A stretch of DNA of 58,865 bases from an uncultured bacterium (GCA_903921365.1 CAIXPS010000213.1:1-58865); one strand, 5' to 3'; shown: positions 34,059 through 42,973, numbered from the stretch's first letter. The notes: generated by a model not told the origin, from the sequence alone. Numbers and translations: made by a program.

Positions 34059-34113
34059 TGTCAACCCTTTATCACCGGAATATCAAGCCAAACCTGCCTG
34101 CGCTCCCTACACT
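34059..34113 (+). promoter_or_regulatory. Promoter of vWA gene with three TCA boxes at 11-bp steps
   Basis: TCA at 34061, 34072 and 34083, and TACACT at 34108-34113, repeat the order and spacing seen at 33271-33323 to the base. About half of the remaining positions also match, including TATCAAG at 34081-34087. The leader to the ATG at 34157 is about 40 bases. Confidence 0.6.
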
Positions 34114-34156
34114 GTAAGCGCACAGTTCAATAACAGTTCAATAAAGGAGGACTGCC

Positions 34157-35908
34157 ATGAATAAGAAACACATCATCTCGATTTTCCCGTTGTTTGCCAT
34201 GTTACTCACGGGGTGCGGCGGGGCTGCCATGCCCGCACCCTCAGCCGCGCCATCAGCGCCCGGACGCCCCGCGTCTACTGCGCCGCGCGCACTCAACCCG
34301 ACGAGTGCGCCTGCCGCGACATCAGCTCCAGCTGCCACTAAATCGCAGGCGCCATCTCAGTCGCCAAGGACAACAGCCACGGCAAAGACCGTAAACCCCG
34401 CGGTAGTGCCCACACCCGCCTCCGCCCCAGCGCTTTTGGCCACAGCCCCCGCCCAGGCTGAGGCCGGACGCGTGGCGCCGATTCCGACCGCGGCAAGCAG
34501 TGCGGGCAAGGATGTGACGCGAGAGCTTCCACCCACCGCCACGCCGCCCAGCGACAGCACATTCAAGGACTATGGCGTCAACCCGTTCGTCGAAACTTCC
34601 CGCGACCACCTTTCCACATTCGGATTGGATGTGGACACCGCTTCATATGCAATCACGCGGCGGTACCTGACGGACGGCACACTGCCGCCGATGGAAGCCG
34701 TGCGCGCCGAGGAGTTTATCAACTACTTTAAGCAGGATTATGCGAAGCCGGCCAATGTGGCCTTCGGCATCTACGCCGATGGCGCGCCTTCGCCCTTCCA
34801 TAATGACGGCAGCGTCCTCGTGCGTTTCGGCGTGCAAGGCTACGATGTGCCCGACAGCCAGCGCAAACCGGCCATGCTTACGTTCATCATTGACGTGTCC
34901 GGCTCGATGGCCGATGACAACAAACTGGAGATGGTTAAGAACTCGTTGCGCCTGCTCGTCGAGCGCTTGCGCCGCAGCGACCAGGTCGCCATTGCCGCCT
35001 TCACCACCGACGCGTGGGTGGTGCTGGATCCCACCAGCGGCGCCGACAAGCGCGCGATCCTGAATGCCATCGACACGCTCAGGCCGATGAACAGCACCAA
35101 CGTGGATGCCGGCTTGCGCGCAGGTTATAAACTCGCCAGCAAGATGTTCAACAAGGACGCAATCAATCGCGTGATCCTATGCTCCGACGGCGTCGCCAAC
35201 ACGGGTTCGACCGACACCAATACGCTGATCGACTTCGTGCGCGGTTACGGTGAAGGCGGCATCATGCTCACAACCGTGGGTGTGGGCATGGGCACGTATA
35301 ACGATGTGCTGCTGGAGCAACTGGCCGACAAGGGCAACGGATTTTACGCTTATGTGGATACGCAGGATGAAGCCGCCAAGCTGTTTCTGGATCGCCTGAC
35401 TGGCACGCTGCAGACCATCGCCATCGACGCCAAGGTGCAGGTCGATTTCAACGCCGATGTCGTGTCCCGTTACCGGCTGATTGGTTACGAGAACCGCGCG
35501 ATTGCCGACCAGGATTTCCGCAACAACAACGTGGCTGCGGGCGAGATGGGCGCAGGCCACAGCGCAACCGCGCTTTATGCCGTGCAACTAAAGCCAAACA
35601 CACCGGGGCGCATCGCGACCGTACAACTGCGCTGGCAGGATCCGACCTCGCGCCAGGTGAAAGAAATTAACGGCAATTTCAACACGTTTGATCTGGCTGC
35701 GCGCTATGAGGATGCATCGCCTCGTTACCAGATGTCGGCCACAGTGGCGCAGTTCGCTGAGATACTACGGCAGAGCCCGTACGCTGGAAATGGCGGGCTG
35801 GGGCAGTTGCGACGCTACGCCGATCACGTGGCGCAAGCCCTGCCCGATGACGCGGATGTGGCGGAGTTCGCGCAACTGGTGGCGCGGGCAAGCGAGTTTG
35901 ACCGCTAA
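34157..35908 (+). CDS. vWA-domain lipoprotein (YfbK-like)
   Basis: 583 aa from ATG 34157 after AAAGGAGG. Lipobox LLTGC gives lipidation at Cys 20, followed by a Pro/Ala/Thr linker to about residue 130. YGVNPFVETSRDHLSTFGLDVD and VRAEEFINYF are the signature N-terminal region of YfbK-type vWA proteins. The vWA domain has an intact MIDAS (D246-x-S248-x-S250 in IIDVSGSM, later a Thr and CSDG). The C-terminal part is the family-specific DUF3520-like domain. It should bind a protein partner through a metal ion at the cell surface. In the neighbourhood are a kinase, a DUF4349 protein and an ATPase regulator. Confidence 0.88.
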   Translation: MNKKHIISIFPLFAMLLTGCGGAAMPAPSAAPSAPGRPASTAPRALNPTSAPAATSAPAATKSQAPSQSPRTTATAKTVNPAVVPTPASAPALLATAPAQAEAGRVAPIPTAASSAGKDVTRELPPTATPPSDSTFKDYGVNPFVETSRDHLSTFGLDVDTASYAITRRYLTDGTLPPMEAVRAEEFINYFKQDYAKPANVAFGIYADGAPSPFHNDGSVLVRFGVQGYDVPDSQRKPAMLTFIIDVSGSMADDNKLEMVKNSLRLLVERLRRSDQVAIAAFTTDAWVVLDPTSGADKRAILNAIDTLRPMNSTNVDAGLRAGYKLASKMFNKDAINRVILCSDGVANTGSTDTNTLIDFVRGYGEGGIMLTTVGVGMGTYNDVLLEQLADKGNGFYAYVDTQDEAAKLFLDRLTGTLQTIAIDAKVQVDFNADVVSRYRLIGYENRAIADQDFRNNNVAAGEMGAGHSATALYAVQLKPNTPGRIATVQLRWQDPTSRQVKEINGNFNTFDLAARYEDASPRYQMSATVAQFAEILRQSPYAGNGGLGQLRRYADHVAQALPDDADVAEFAQLVARASEFDR

Positions 35909-35928
35909 ACGCTGGAGCGCACTGCGAC

Positions 35929-36195
35929 CTACACCCTGATACGGCGAATGACAAGCAGAACCATGCCGATGATGATAGCAAACAGGCTCAATACGAGCAG
36001 AATCGGCATGGTTAAAGGATCTGCGACAGGGGCGCCACAAAGCGCATTCCAGACGGCAAATGGCGCATTGACCAGTGTGTTGAGGTCTTTGGCATACGCC
36101 AGGCAGAACAGGAACATGGAGAACCCGAATGCAAACGTCGCCATCGCGAAAGCAAGCAGGGCGAAACTGGGTTGACGTGTCGGGTTGGAGCGCAT
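35929..36195 (-). CDS. Small two-helix membrane protein, oxidase-associated
   Basis: 88 aa with two predicted helices (FALLAFAMATFAFGFSMFLF and MPILLVLSLFAIIIGMVLLV) and a basic C-terminus. It lies 72 bases downstream of the oxidase subunit I gene on the same strand and is probably a small accessory subunit, but no family is recognised. The ribosome site is weak. A hairpin at 36215-36251 separates it from subunit I and may lower its expression. Confidence 0.6.
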   Translation of the reverse strand: MRSNPTRQPSFALLAFAMATFAFGFSMFLFCLAYAKDLNTLVNAPFAVWNALCGAPVADPLTMPILLVLSLFAIIIGMVLLVIRRIRV

Positions 36196-36214
36196 AGCTG
36201 ATCTATCAAAGACC

Positions 36215-36251
36215 CGGGCAGAGGCTCACTTCCGATGAACGCCCCTGCCCG
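36215..36251 (-). terminator. Hairpin after oxidase subunit I, possible attenuator
   Basis: Arms 36215-36224 and 36242-36251 pair over ten bp with one mismatch (CGGGCAG core). On the minus strand the trailer GGTCTTTGATAG is poorly T-rich, so this is more likely a processing or partial-termination hairpin than a strong terminator. Confidence 0.4.
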
Positions 36252-36267
36252 TTGATACGTAAAGGGA

Positions 36268-37980
36268 TTACTTGAGCTGCAGACCGCTGGGGAGGTACCG
36301 CAGGACGTTCCACCCGTTGTTAAAGTCTATTGCCTGGACAAAGACAGGGCCCCACGCAAAAATAGCCAGGACGACGGTGACCGCAATCCAAAAGCTCCAG
36401 CGCTCAAGAATTGCAGGAGCATTGGGGTTGCCCCGCGTCTCAATCGGCGCCCCTTCCACCACTGGCTGTTTCGAAAAGAAGATCGTGCCAATGATGTTCA
36501 CAAACAACAGAATGCTGCTGACGAGAAGGATCGCACCGCCGATGGCTGTCAGGTTCAACCAGTTCTTGGCGAGATCGGTAAGGTATGGTGAGTTACCCAG
36601 ATCGGCGCGGCGCGGCGCGCCTTCCAAACCGGCTTGGCCCATGCTGGCGGCAAAAATCGTCATGCCGATGCCCCAGGAATAAACCTGCCACAGCGCGGCC
36701 TTCGTGCTGAAAAGTTTGCGGCCGCGGATCATCGGGAGCAACCAATATAGAATGCCAATGAAGGTGAGCGTCACCGCGGTGCCAAGTGTGGTGTGGAAAT
36801 GACCGGTAACCCACGAGGTGTTGTGAACCGCGATGTTTAACTGAGCCGAGGCATTGATCATGCCGCTCATGCCGCCAGTGGCAAACACGAGCATGGCGAT
36901 AAGTTGCGCAGCCACAACTGGATCGTTCCACTTCTGCTTCCATATCCACCCCAACAAGCCTTTACCGCCATTCTGGCGTCCGGCGTATTCCAGCGACGCG
37001 CCAATGTTAAAGGCTGTCATGAAACTCGGCACTGCGACGATCAGGGTCAGGATAGTCTGAATGAATTTAGACACTTCGCTGACGCCTGGATCGGCAAACA
37101 GGTGGTGCACCCCAACCGGGATGGAGAAGACGAGCAACATGATGAAGGCGACGCGCGCCAGGTTATCGCTGAACAATTTCCCGCCGGCCTGCTTGGGAAG
37201 CATGGTGTACCAGGAAATGTAAGCTGGGACCAGCCAGAAATAAACCAGCGGATGGCCGAAGAACCAGAAAAGCACACGGCCTAACTGCGGGTCGGTCACC
37301 TTGATCAAGCCAAGTGACGCCGGCAGCAACATGCCAAGCACTTCGATTGCCACAGCAATCGTGGCTATGTCCCACATGATGAAGTTCGAAATGGTGGCGA
37401 AGACTGCCAGGGGTGAGCGCTCGCCCTTATGCTCTTTGCGCCACTCCAGATAAGTGATGAACACGTTCGCCGTTGCCACCCACGAGCCGACAATGAGCAA
37501 CACCAGACCGATGTAATAGGTGGGCGGTGCAATGAGCGGAGGGTAAAACGTGTACAGGACAGATGCGTCCTGCGGGTCGGCGGATACTGTAACGACGCAC
37601 AGCACCAGGCCGACAAGCATCAATCCAAAGCCCAGCCACCCCAGAAACACGCTTTTAATAGCGCGTTGCAAAGAGCGCTGCGTGACATAGTAGGTGAAAC
37701 CGATGATGAAGAATGTGGTAAAGAAAAGCGCATTCATCACGCCGTGAACGGTCACCGCCTGATAGTAATAGCTGAATACAGGAATCTGGAATTCAGCAAA
37801 TGAGGCCATAAAGGCAGGCGAGCGATGAAATGCCTGAAAGGGCCCCATAAAGATGCCAAAGGTCAAGGCGATCAATGACATCACAATATGGGCGCCAATC
37901 ATGTTGCGCTCACTGCGCAGCATATCGAGCGCCGGGAATGTGACTTTGCCTGGCTCCGTGGTGTTTAGTGTTGCTTGCAT
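36268..37980 (-). CDS. cbaA: ba3-type cytochrome c oxidase subunit I
   Basis: 570 aa, about 13 membrane helices, family B (ba3-type) haem-copper oxidase catalytic subunit. It reduces oxygen to water and pumps protons. Visible ligands: low-spin haem His in AVTVHGVMNALFF; copper-B His and cross-linked Tyr in FGHPLVYFWLVPAY; the His pair in VGVHHLFADPG; and the haem His motif VTGHFHTTLGTAVTL. Family B replaces HPEVY with HPLVY here, as expected. The start is ATG 37980, 18 bases after the subunit II stop. The operon order small subunit - II - I matches the cba type. Confidence 0.93.
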   Translation of the reverse strand: MQATLNTTEPGKVTFPALDMLRSERNMIGAHIVMSLIALTFGIFMGPFQAFHRSPAFMASFAEFQIPVFSYYYQAVTVHGVMNALFFTTFFIIGFTYYVTQRSLQRAIKSVFLGWLGFGLMLVGLVLCVVTVSADPQDASVLYTFYPPLIAPPTYYIGLVLLIVGSWVATANVFITYLEWRKEHKGERSPLAVFATISNFIMWDIATIAVAIEVLGMLLPASLGLIKVTDPQLGRVLFWFFGHPLVYFWLVPAYISWYTMLPKQAGGKLFSDNLARVAFIMLLVFSIPVGVHHLFADPGVSEVSKFIQTILTLIVAVPSFMTAFNIGASLEYAGRQNGGKGLLGWIWKQKWNDPVVAAQLIAMLVFATGGMSGMINASAQLNIAVHNTSWVTGHFHTTLGTAVTLTFIGILYWLLPMIRGRKLFSTKAALWQVYSWGIGMTIFAASMGQAGLEGAPRRADLGNSPYLTDLAKNWLNLTAIGGAILLVSSILLFVNIIGTIFFSKQPVVEGAPIETRGNPNAPAILERWSFWIAVTVVLAIFAWGPVFVQAIDFNNGWNVLRYLPSGLQLK

Positions 37981-37998
37981 GTTAAAACCTCTGTTTGA

Positions 37999-38493
37999 CT
38001 ACTCGATCACAATCTGCCCATACATAATCTGGTGACCGGCGCCGCAAAACTCATGGCAAATAATGTGAAATGTGCCAGGTCGATTGAAATTTATGGTGCC
38101 ACGGGCAATCTGGCCAGGCACTACCTCAAGGCTGAGGCTGTGTTCCTCAATGTAGAAACCATGTATAACGTCCTTGCTGGTGACATAAAACGTCACTTCT
38201 GAACCCACGGGGAAACGCAAGGTCGGAGGCGCGCCAACCGGACCGGCATCAGGGCCGGCATCGTAGGCCCACATCTTGGCCAGGATGTATGCTTCGTAGC
38301 GATTCCCGCCAATGTTGTGTATGCCAGGTTGAGCGAACGCAGTAGAGTCGAGTTTCTGTGGATCGATTCGGCCCACCGGAGATGGCAAATGGATGCCGAA
38401 GACCAAGGCCCCCGCAATTAGAGCTGCAGTATAGGCGCCAAGTGCTACGGCGACGGCTGTAAGCCAGTATTTCTCAAGGCGATTCAGCACCAT
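37999..38493 (-). CDS. cbaB: ba3-type cytochrome c oxidase subunit II
   Basis: 164 aa with one N-terminal membrane helix (WLTAVAVALGAYTAALIAGA) and an extracytoplasmic cupredoxin domain. The CuA site is complete: His in KDVIHGFYI and CHEFCGAGHQIMYG with both Cys, Glu, His and Met. It receives electrons from cytochrome c or a blue copper protein and passes them to subunit I. The start, ATG 38493, lies three bases after the stop of the small upstream subunit, suggesting coupling. Confidence 0.93.
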   Translation of the reverse strand: MVLNRLEKYWLTAVAVALGAYTAALIAGALVFGIHLPSPVGRIDPQKLDSTAFAQPGIHNIGGNRYEAYILAKMWAYDAGPDAGPVGAPPTLRFPVGSEVTFYVTSKDVIHGFYIEEHSLSLEVVPGQIARGTINFNRPGTFHIICHEFCGAGHQIMYGQIVIE

Positions 38494-38496
38494 GAT

Positions 38497-38664
38497 TTAA
38501 CCTCTCACTCCTCGCACAATAATGACGGTGTACCACATGTAGAACCAGTAAATGACGAAGACCGTCAACATAACGGCGAGGAAGACCATGATGCCTCGCG
38601 GTGAAAAGGCATGGTCAGTTTCCAGGTCTACGGAAGTAGGGTCTTCGGGGTCCGATGATTCCAT
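38497..38664 (-). CDS. Small oxidase subunit (IIa/CbaC-like), 55 aa
   Basis: A short gene beginning ATG 38664 after GAGGAG. The product has an acidic N-terminus (MESSDPEDPTSVDLE), SPRG before one membrane helix (MVFLAVMLTVFVIYWFYMWY) and a short basic tail. Size, single helix and place directly before subunit II match subunit IIa of ba3 oxidases. It is the first gene of the operon. Confidence 0.75.
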   Translation of the reverse strand: MESSDPEDPTSVDLETDHAFSPRGIMVFLAVMLTVFVIYWFYMWYTVIIVRGVRG

Positions 38665-38736
38665 ATACTCTCCTCTGAAACAATTTTAGATGTGTCGAAC
38701 GCTAGCCCAACACAATCTTGACAGTTACAAAAGGAA

Positions 38737-38765
38737 AGAGTAGTCGCGCGCCGCGCAAGCGTCAA
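38737..38765 (-). promoter_or_regulatory. Candidate promoter of the oxidase operon
   Basis: On the minus strand TTGACG (38765-38760) and TACTCT (38742-38737) are separated by exactly 17 bp. The leader to the ATG at 38664 is about 65 bases. Confidence 0.5.
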
Positions 38766-38838
38766 TTGACAATCATCACGCGGCACACACGCCAAATGTA
38801 ACGTAACGTCATTCAGACGTCGCAAAGTCGATATCTTC

Positions 38839-38844
38839 TATACT
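38839..38844 (+). promoter_or_regulatory. Candidate -10 of the oxidoreductase-formamidase operon
   Basis: TATACT lies 21 bases before the chosen ATG at 38865. No convincing -35 is present. An ACGT-rich stretch (38798-38822, with AACGTAACGTC) lies where an activator could bind. Confidence 0.35.
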
Positions 38845-38864
38845 TGCACTCAGAGGTGAGACAG

Positions 38865-39737
38865 ATGAACACAGGGGTTGTGTTTCCACAAACTGAATTC
38901 GGTAATGATCCGATTGCTATTCGCGACTACGCTCAGACAGCCGAGGGACTTGGTTATTCGCACATCATCGCTTACGATCATGTTGTCGGCGCCAACCCAA
39001 ACCGGCCGGGCGGCTTTCAGGGACCCTATACCTACGAGACTGCTTTCCACGAACCGTTCGTCCTGTTCAGTTTTATGGCAGGAGTGACGCACAAAATCGG
39101 CTTCGCGCCCGGCATCATCATCCTGCCGCAACGCCAGACTGTGCTTGTGGCAAAACAAGCGGCGTCGCTGGATGTGATCAGCGGCGGTCGCCTGCGCCTC
39201 GGCGTCGGGATTGGATGGAACGAAACGGAGTACATCGCGCTCAATGAGGATTTTCACAGCCGCGGCAAGCGCGTCGAGGAGCAGGTGCATGTGATGCGCG
39301 AGCTTTGGACGAAGCCCCTCGTCAACTACACCGGCCGCTGGCACACGCTACCCGATGTTGGGATCAAACCGCTGCCCGTGCAGCAGCCCATCCCAGTCTG
39401 GTTTGGCGGACAGGCCGAAGCCGCACTGCGCCGGATGGGTCACATCGCCGACGGCTGGATGACCAACAACCGCACTGCCGCAGATGCGGCGCCACTCATT
39501 GAGATTCTCGAACGCGCGCTCGCTGACGCTGGCCGGCCGCGCAGCGCCTTTGGCCTGGAAGCGCGGATTCAGTTTGGGGCCGGAGCGAACACATGGGCAA
39601 CAACGATGAAGGACTGGATCGCAGCAGGGGCGACTCACTTTTCTGTGAATACCATGGGATGCGGCTTCACAACTGCGGGTCAGCATATTGACGCCATCCG
39701 GCAATTCGCCGCGACTAACGTTATTAAACCGGGCTAA
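38865..39737 (+). CDS. Luciferase-like (LLM class) flavin/F420 oxidoreductase
   Basis: 290 aa. The start is ATG 38865, with GAGGTGA just upstream; a TTG seven codons earlier would bury this ribosome site. Features of the bacterial-luciferase-like TIM barrel: GVVFPQTEFG, YSHIIAYDHVVG, TLVAK-type segment (TVLVAKQAASLDVISGGRL), GVGIGWNETEY and PIPVWFGGQAEAALRR. Such enzymes use reduced FMN or F420 and act on varied substrates, often in catabolism or detoxification. The formamidase gene follows after 48 bases, so a joint role in degrading an amide or N-containing compound is possible. Substrate unknown. Confidence 0.85.
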   Translation: MNTGVVFPQTEFGNDPIAIRDYAQTAEGLGYSHIIAYDHVVGANPNRPGGFQGPYTYETAFHEPFVLFSFMAGVTHKIGFAPGIIILPQRQTVLVAKQAASLDVISGGRLRLGVGIGWNETEYIALNEDFHSRGKRVEEQVHVMRELWTKPLVNYTGRWHTLPDVGIKPLPVQQPIPVWFGGQAEAALRRMGHIADGWMTNNRTAADAAPLIEILERALADAGRPRSAFGLEARIQFGAGANTWATTMKDWIAAGATHFSVNTMGCGFTTAGQHIDAIRQFAATNVIKPG

Positions 39738-39785
39738 AACAGGTCACGACATGCCCTATCAACTGACTATCCGACAGGAGGAATA

Positions 39786-40706
39786 ATGGCCACTCTTCGC
39801 TTCCAGCCGCAGGTCTATCACAACACGCTTGGGCCGCACACCCCGGTCGCGCATGTTAGCGACGGCGACACAATCATCACGACGACGATCGATGCCTTCG
39901 GCAAGGACGAGAACGATCGGCAGGTTGCCGCGCGCGGCAATCCACAGACCGGGCCGTTTTACGTCGATGGCGCAGAACCCGGAGATACGCTCGCGGTGTC
40001 ACTCGACCGGCTATATCCGAACCGCGACATCGGGTATACCAGCACGGTTCTCGCGCCCAATGTGGTTGACCCGGACTTTGCGCGCGAATTGCCAGAGCCG
40101 CGAATGGCGCGCTGGCAGATCGACAGAGCCAGGGGAACCGCCACACTCATTGAGCCAATCGAACGACTGGGGCAGTTCACACTGCCGCTATCGCCAATGC
40201 TGGGCTGTTTCGGAGTCTGCCCTCCGGGCGGTCAGGCCATCTCAACCGCAACCGCCGGGACACATGGCGGGAACATGGACTATCGCGGCTTCAAGAGCGG
40301 GACGACCGTGTACTTCCCAGTATTCGCGCCGGGCGCACTGCTCTTCGTTGGCGATGGGCACGCGACCCAGGGCGACGGGGAAATCAGCGGCACCGGTATC
40401 GAGATATCATTTGATGTGCAGGTGACCGTTCACGTCATCAAGACAACCGGCATCCGGTGGCCCCGGGGAGAAACGTCCGAGGCGATTTTTACCGTAGGCA
40501 ATGCGCGCCCGCTTGACCAGGCTTTGCAGCATGCCACAACAGAGATGTATCGCTGGTTGACGGATGATTACGGACTCGGTCCACGCGACATCGGCGTATT
40601 GCTGGGTCAGTGTGTCGAGTATGATTTGGGCAATGTATTCGATCCGGCCTATACCATGGTATGCAAACTGGCGAAGCACACACTGCCTGCGCGTGAACGT
40701 CTTTAA
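39786..40706 (+). CDS. Acetamidase/formamidase family protein
   Basis: 306 aa from ATG 39786 after AGGAGG. Motifs GPFYVDGAEPGDTLAVSL, MLGCFGVCPPGG, GTHGGNMDYRG, VYFPVFAPGALLFVGDGHA and QGDGEISGTGIE define the FmdA/AmdA family. These enzymes hydrolyse formamide or acetamide to ammonia and the acid; metal ligands lie in the THGGN and GDGH segments. It is probably co-transcribed with the oxidoreductase before it. It may supply ammonia from amides, including ones made by the oxidoreductase. Confidence 0.9.
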   Translation: MATLRFQPQVYHNTLGPHTPVAHVSDGDTIITTTIDAFGKDENDRQVAARGNPQTGPFYVDGAEPGDTLAVSLDRLYPNRDIGYTSTVLAPNVVDPDFARELPEPRMARWQIDRARGTATLIEPIERLGQFTLPLSPMLGCFGVCPPGGQAISTATAGTHGGNMDYRGFKSGTTVYFPVFAPGALLFVGDGHATQGDGEISGTGIEISFDVQVTVHVIKTTGIRWPRGETSEAIFTVGNARPLDQALQHATTEMYRWLTDDYGLGPRDIGVLLGQCVEYDLGNVFDPAYTMVCKLAKHTLPARERL

Positions 40707-40746
40707 ACGCCCCAAAAGCCATACGGGTAATTCTCAAGATTTCGAT

Positions 40747-42834
40747 ATGCAACTCCAACCCCACATGAACAAGAAACGCCAGACATCGCGTGACCGTCGA
40801 ACGTCTTTGCCAGGCACAGGCAAGCGCGCAGGCCCGATAGCGGCGCTGCTGCTCTTAGCGCTGCTGGTGATCACTTCCTTAACACCTGCAACACCGACCC
40901 GCGCCGAGAGCAAAACGCTGTTATGGAACCGTTTGGATAGCGACATTGCAGTACAGGGAAATGGCGACCTGCATGTGGTCGAGACAAACGTGATCGACTT
41001 TACAAGCGGGAGCTTCACGTTTGGTTATCGCGACATCAACCAGAGCCGCCTCACGGCTATCAAAGACATCCAGGTCACGCAGGACAACAAGCCGCTGAAA
41101 TTTGAGACCTCCGAGACGGACAGCGGCGACTTCCGAATCAAGTACTACTTCCCGGCAGCTCAGAACGAAGTCCGCGCGTTTAAGCTGGCCTACACGGTCA
41201 TTGGCGCCACGCGTTATTACACCAATGGCGATGTCATTTACTGGGCTCCGGTGTACGCAGCCCGGAATGGGTTCTCGGTGCAGGATTCCCGCACGACAGT
41301 CAAGTTGCCGATAGGCGCAACGGCGTTGCTCGCCGCCACTTTTGGCCCCACGGCCACTGTCACAGGGCAAGGCGAGAACCTCGTGGTCGCAGAAGCCAAA
41401 GAACCGATCCCAAGCGGAAAACAACTTGAGGTACTCGTCTCGATTCCACACGGCATCCTCACCGGAAGCGCGCCAGACTGGCAGGCGGCATACGACGTGG
41501 AACAACAAACGAAGGTGGCAAATCAGGGCTCTGGCTTTGGCTTGCTGCTCGTGGGCATGTTGTTAATCTTTGGTGGGCCGGCGCTCATTGTGTTCTTCTG
41601 GTTTAAACGTGGTCGCGATCCAAACGTCGGCCTGGTAGCAGAATATCTGAACGAGCCCCCGGCCGGGATTACGCCCGGTATGGCAGGGACGCTGGTGGAC
41701 GGCTCTGCCGACCTGCAGGACATGATCGCCACAGTGATCGACCTGGGCAGGCGCGGCCTGTTGACATTACAGGAGCAGGGCACAACGAACCCTGCTGGCG
41801 TGGTCGTGGCGCGAGACTATTTTGTCTCACGAGGGCCGAACTTCAAGTCTGTCAAACTCGCCGCGTATGAATCCAAGATGGTCGACGCGATGAGACTGAA
41901 TGAAGACAAGACGACCACTTTGTCAGCGATTCAGGGCAAACTGTACGCGCAAACCTCCACCATCAAAAGCGCCATGTACGATGAGCTGATACGCCTCGGC
42001 ATGTATTCCTATAACCCTGAAAGCTCGCGCAGCCGGTACACTTTATTTGGCGTCATCCTGTTGATCTTCGCATGCGTTATAGCCTGCGCTGCTTCTTTGT
42101 ATTCGACAGCCTACAGCGGGTACGAGCTTTGCCCTTCTGTCGGCATTGGCCTCAACGCCGTGATTCTGCTCTTTATCGCCAGCCGGATGCAGGCGCGCAC
42201 ACGCAAAGGGGCTGAAACAAAGATGCGCGTCGCGGCATTCAAGCGCTACCTGCAGAACATCGAGAAGTACACCGACATCAAAACCGCCAAAGACCTCTTT
42301 GACAAATACCTGCCTTTTGCTGTCGCATTCGGTCTGGATCGCAGTTGGATACAGAAGTTCACCGCCGTTCAGACCCCGACGCCAAGCTGGTATATCCCGT
42401 TTGACTTCGGGTCAATCAACAGCAGTAGCAGTAGCAGCAGGAGTAGAGGCAGTGTTGGAACAGGCGACGTCGTCAATGCAGGCGCAGCGTTTGCCAAGTC
42501 TGCAATCGGGGATGTCAGCGGCGCGGCAGTCGCGCCCGTCACGATGGATAGCATCAACGAGGGTCTCTCTTCGAGTCTTTCGGACGTCAACAAAGGGTTG
42601 ACCACCATGTTCACATCGGTAAGCGCATCGTTCCTCAACAAGCCGCTCAATGTCGGGAATGCCGTTGGCGCGGTTACCAATGTCGCCTCTACAGTATCGA
42701 GTGCATCCAGCAGCGGCGGCGCTGAGGCTGCCGAGGCGGGCGTGCAGATCGCCGGCGCCATCCTGGGCGCGGTGCTCGACATCGCTACCGGCGGCGGCGG
42801 GAGTTCGGGCGGTGGCGGCGGAGGGTTCGGTTGA
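40747..42834 (+). CDS. DUF2207 membrane protein, paralogue 1
   Basis: About 695 aa from ATG 40747 (ATG 40765 is also possible; neither has a clear ribosome site). A basic N-terminus and signal helix are followed by the DUF2207 extracytoplasmic domain (SKTLLWNRLDSDIAVQGNGD, FTFGYRDI). A membrane helix (GLLLVGMLLIFGGPALIVFF) leads to RGRDPNVGLVAEYLNEPPAG, the family signature, and a cytoplasmic part with two more helices near 1320-1500 bases in. The C-terminus is Ser-rich, then Gly-rich, ending GGGFG. Function of DUF2207 is unsettled; the context with an SPFH protein suggests membrane organisation. It is a tandem duplicate of the next gene. Confidence 0.85.
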   Translation: MQLQPHMNKKRQTSRDRRTSLPGTGKRAGPIAALLLLALLVITSLTPATPTRAESKTLLWNRLDSDIAVQGNGDLHVVETNVIDFTSGSFTFGYRDINQSRLTAIKDIQVTQDNKPLKFETSETDSGDFRIKYYFPAAQNEVRAFKLAYTVIGATRYYTNGDVIYWAPVYAARNGFSVQDSRTTVKLPIGATALLAATFGPTATVTGQGENLVVAEAKEPIPSGKQLEVLVSIPHGILTGSAPDWQAAYDVEQQTKVANQGSGFGLLLVGMLLIFGGPALIVFFWFKRGRDPNVGLVAEYLNEPPAGITPGMAGTLVDGSADLQDMIATVIDLGRRGLLTLQEQGTTNPAGVVVARDYFVSRGPNFKSVKLAAYESKMVDAMRLNEDKTTTLSAIQGKLYAQTSTIKSAMYDELIRLGMYSYNPESSRSRYTLFGVILLIFACVIACAASLYSTAYSGYELCPSVGIGLNAVILLFIASRMQARTRKGAETKMRVAAFKRYLQNIEKYTDIKTAKDLFDKYLPFAVAFGLDRSWIQKFTAVQTPTPSWYIPFDFGSINSSSSSSRSRGSVGTGDVVNAGAAFAKSAIGDVSGAAVAPVTMDSINEGLSSSLSDVNKGLTTMFTSVSASFLNKPLNVGNAVGAVTNVASTVSSASSSGGAEAAEAGVQIAGAILGAVLDIATGGGGSSGGGGGGFG

Positions 42835-42973
42835 AACGCACATGTCAGCCTGTTTTCGGTAAACAGTCAGGCGCACTATCAGGCGCCGTATCAAAGACAG
42901 TTAAAATACACCTATAGCACACCTATGGGAAATATTGAAACCTGCGCGGTGTGTGATGCAAAAGGATAAACAC

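Noticed and set aside
42835-42973. Riboswitch or small RNA between the DUF2207 genes
   Set aside because: Short repeats (TCAGGCGC twice, ACACCTAT twice) occur, but no stable conserved structure is visible.
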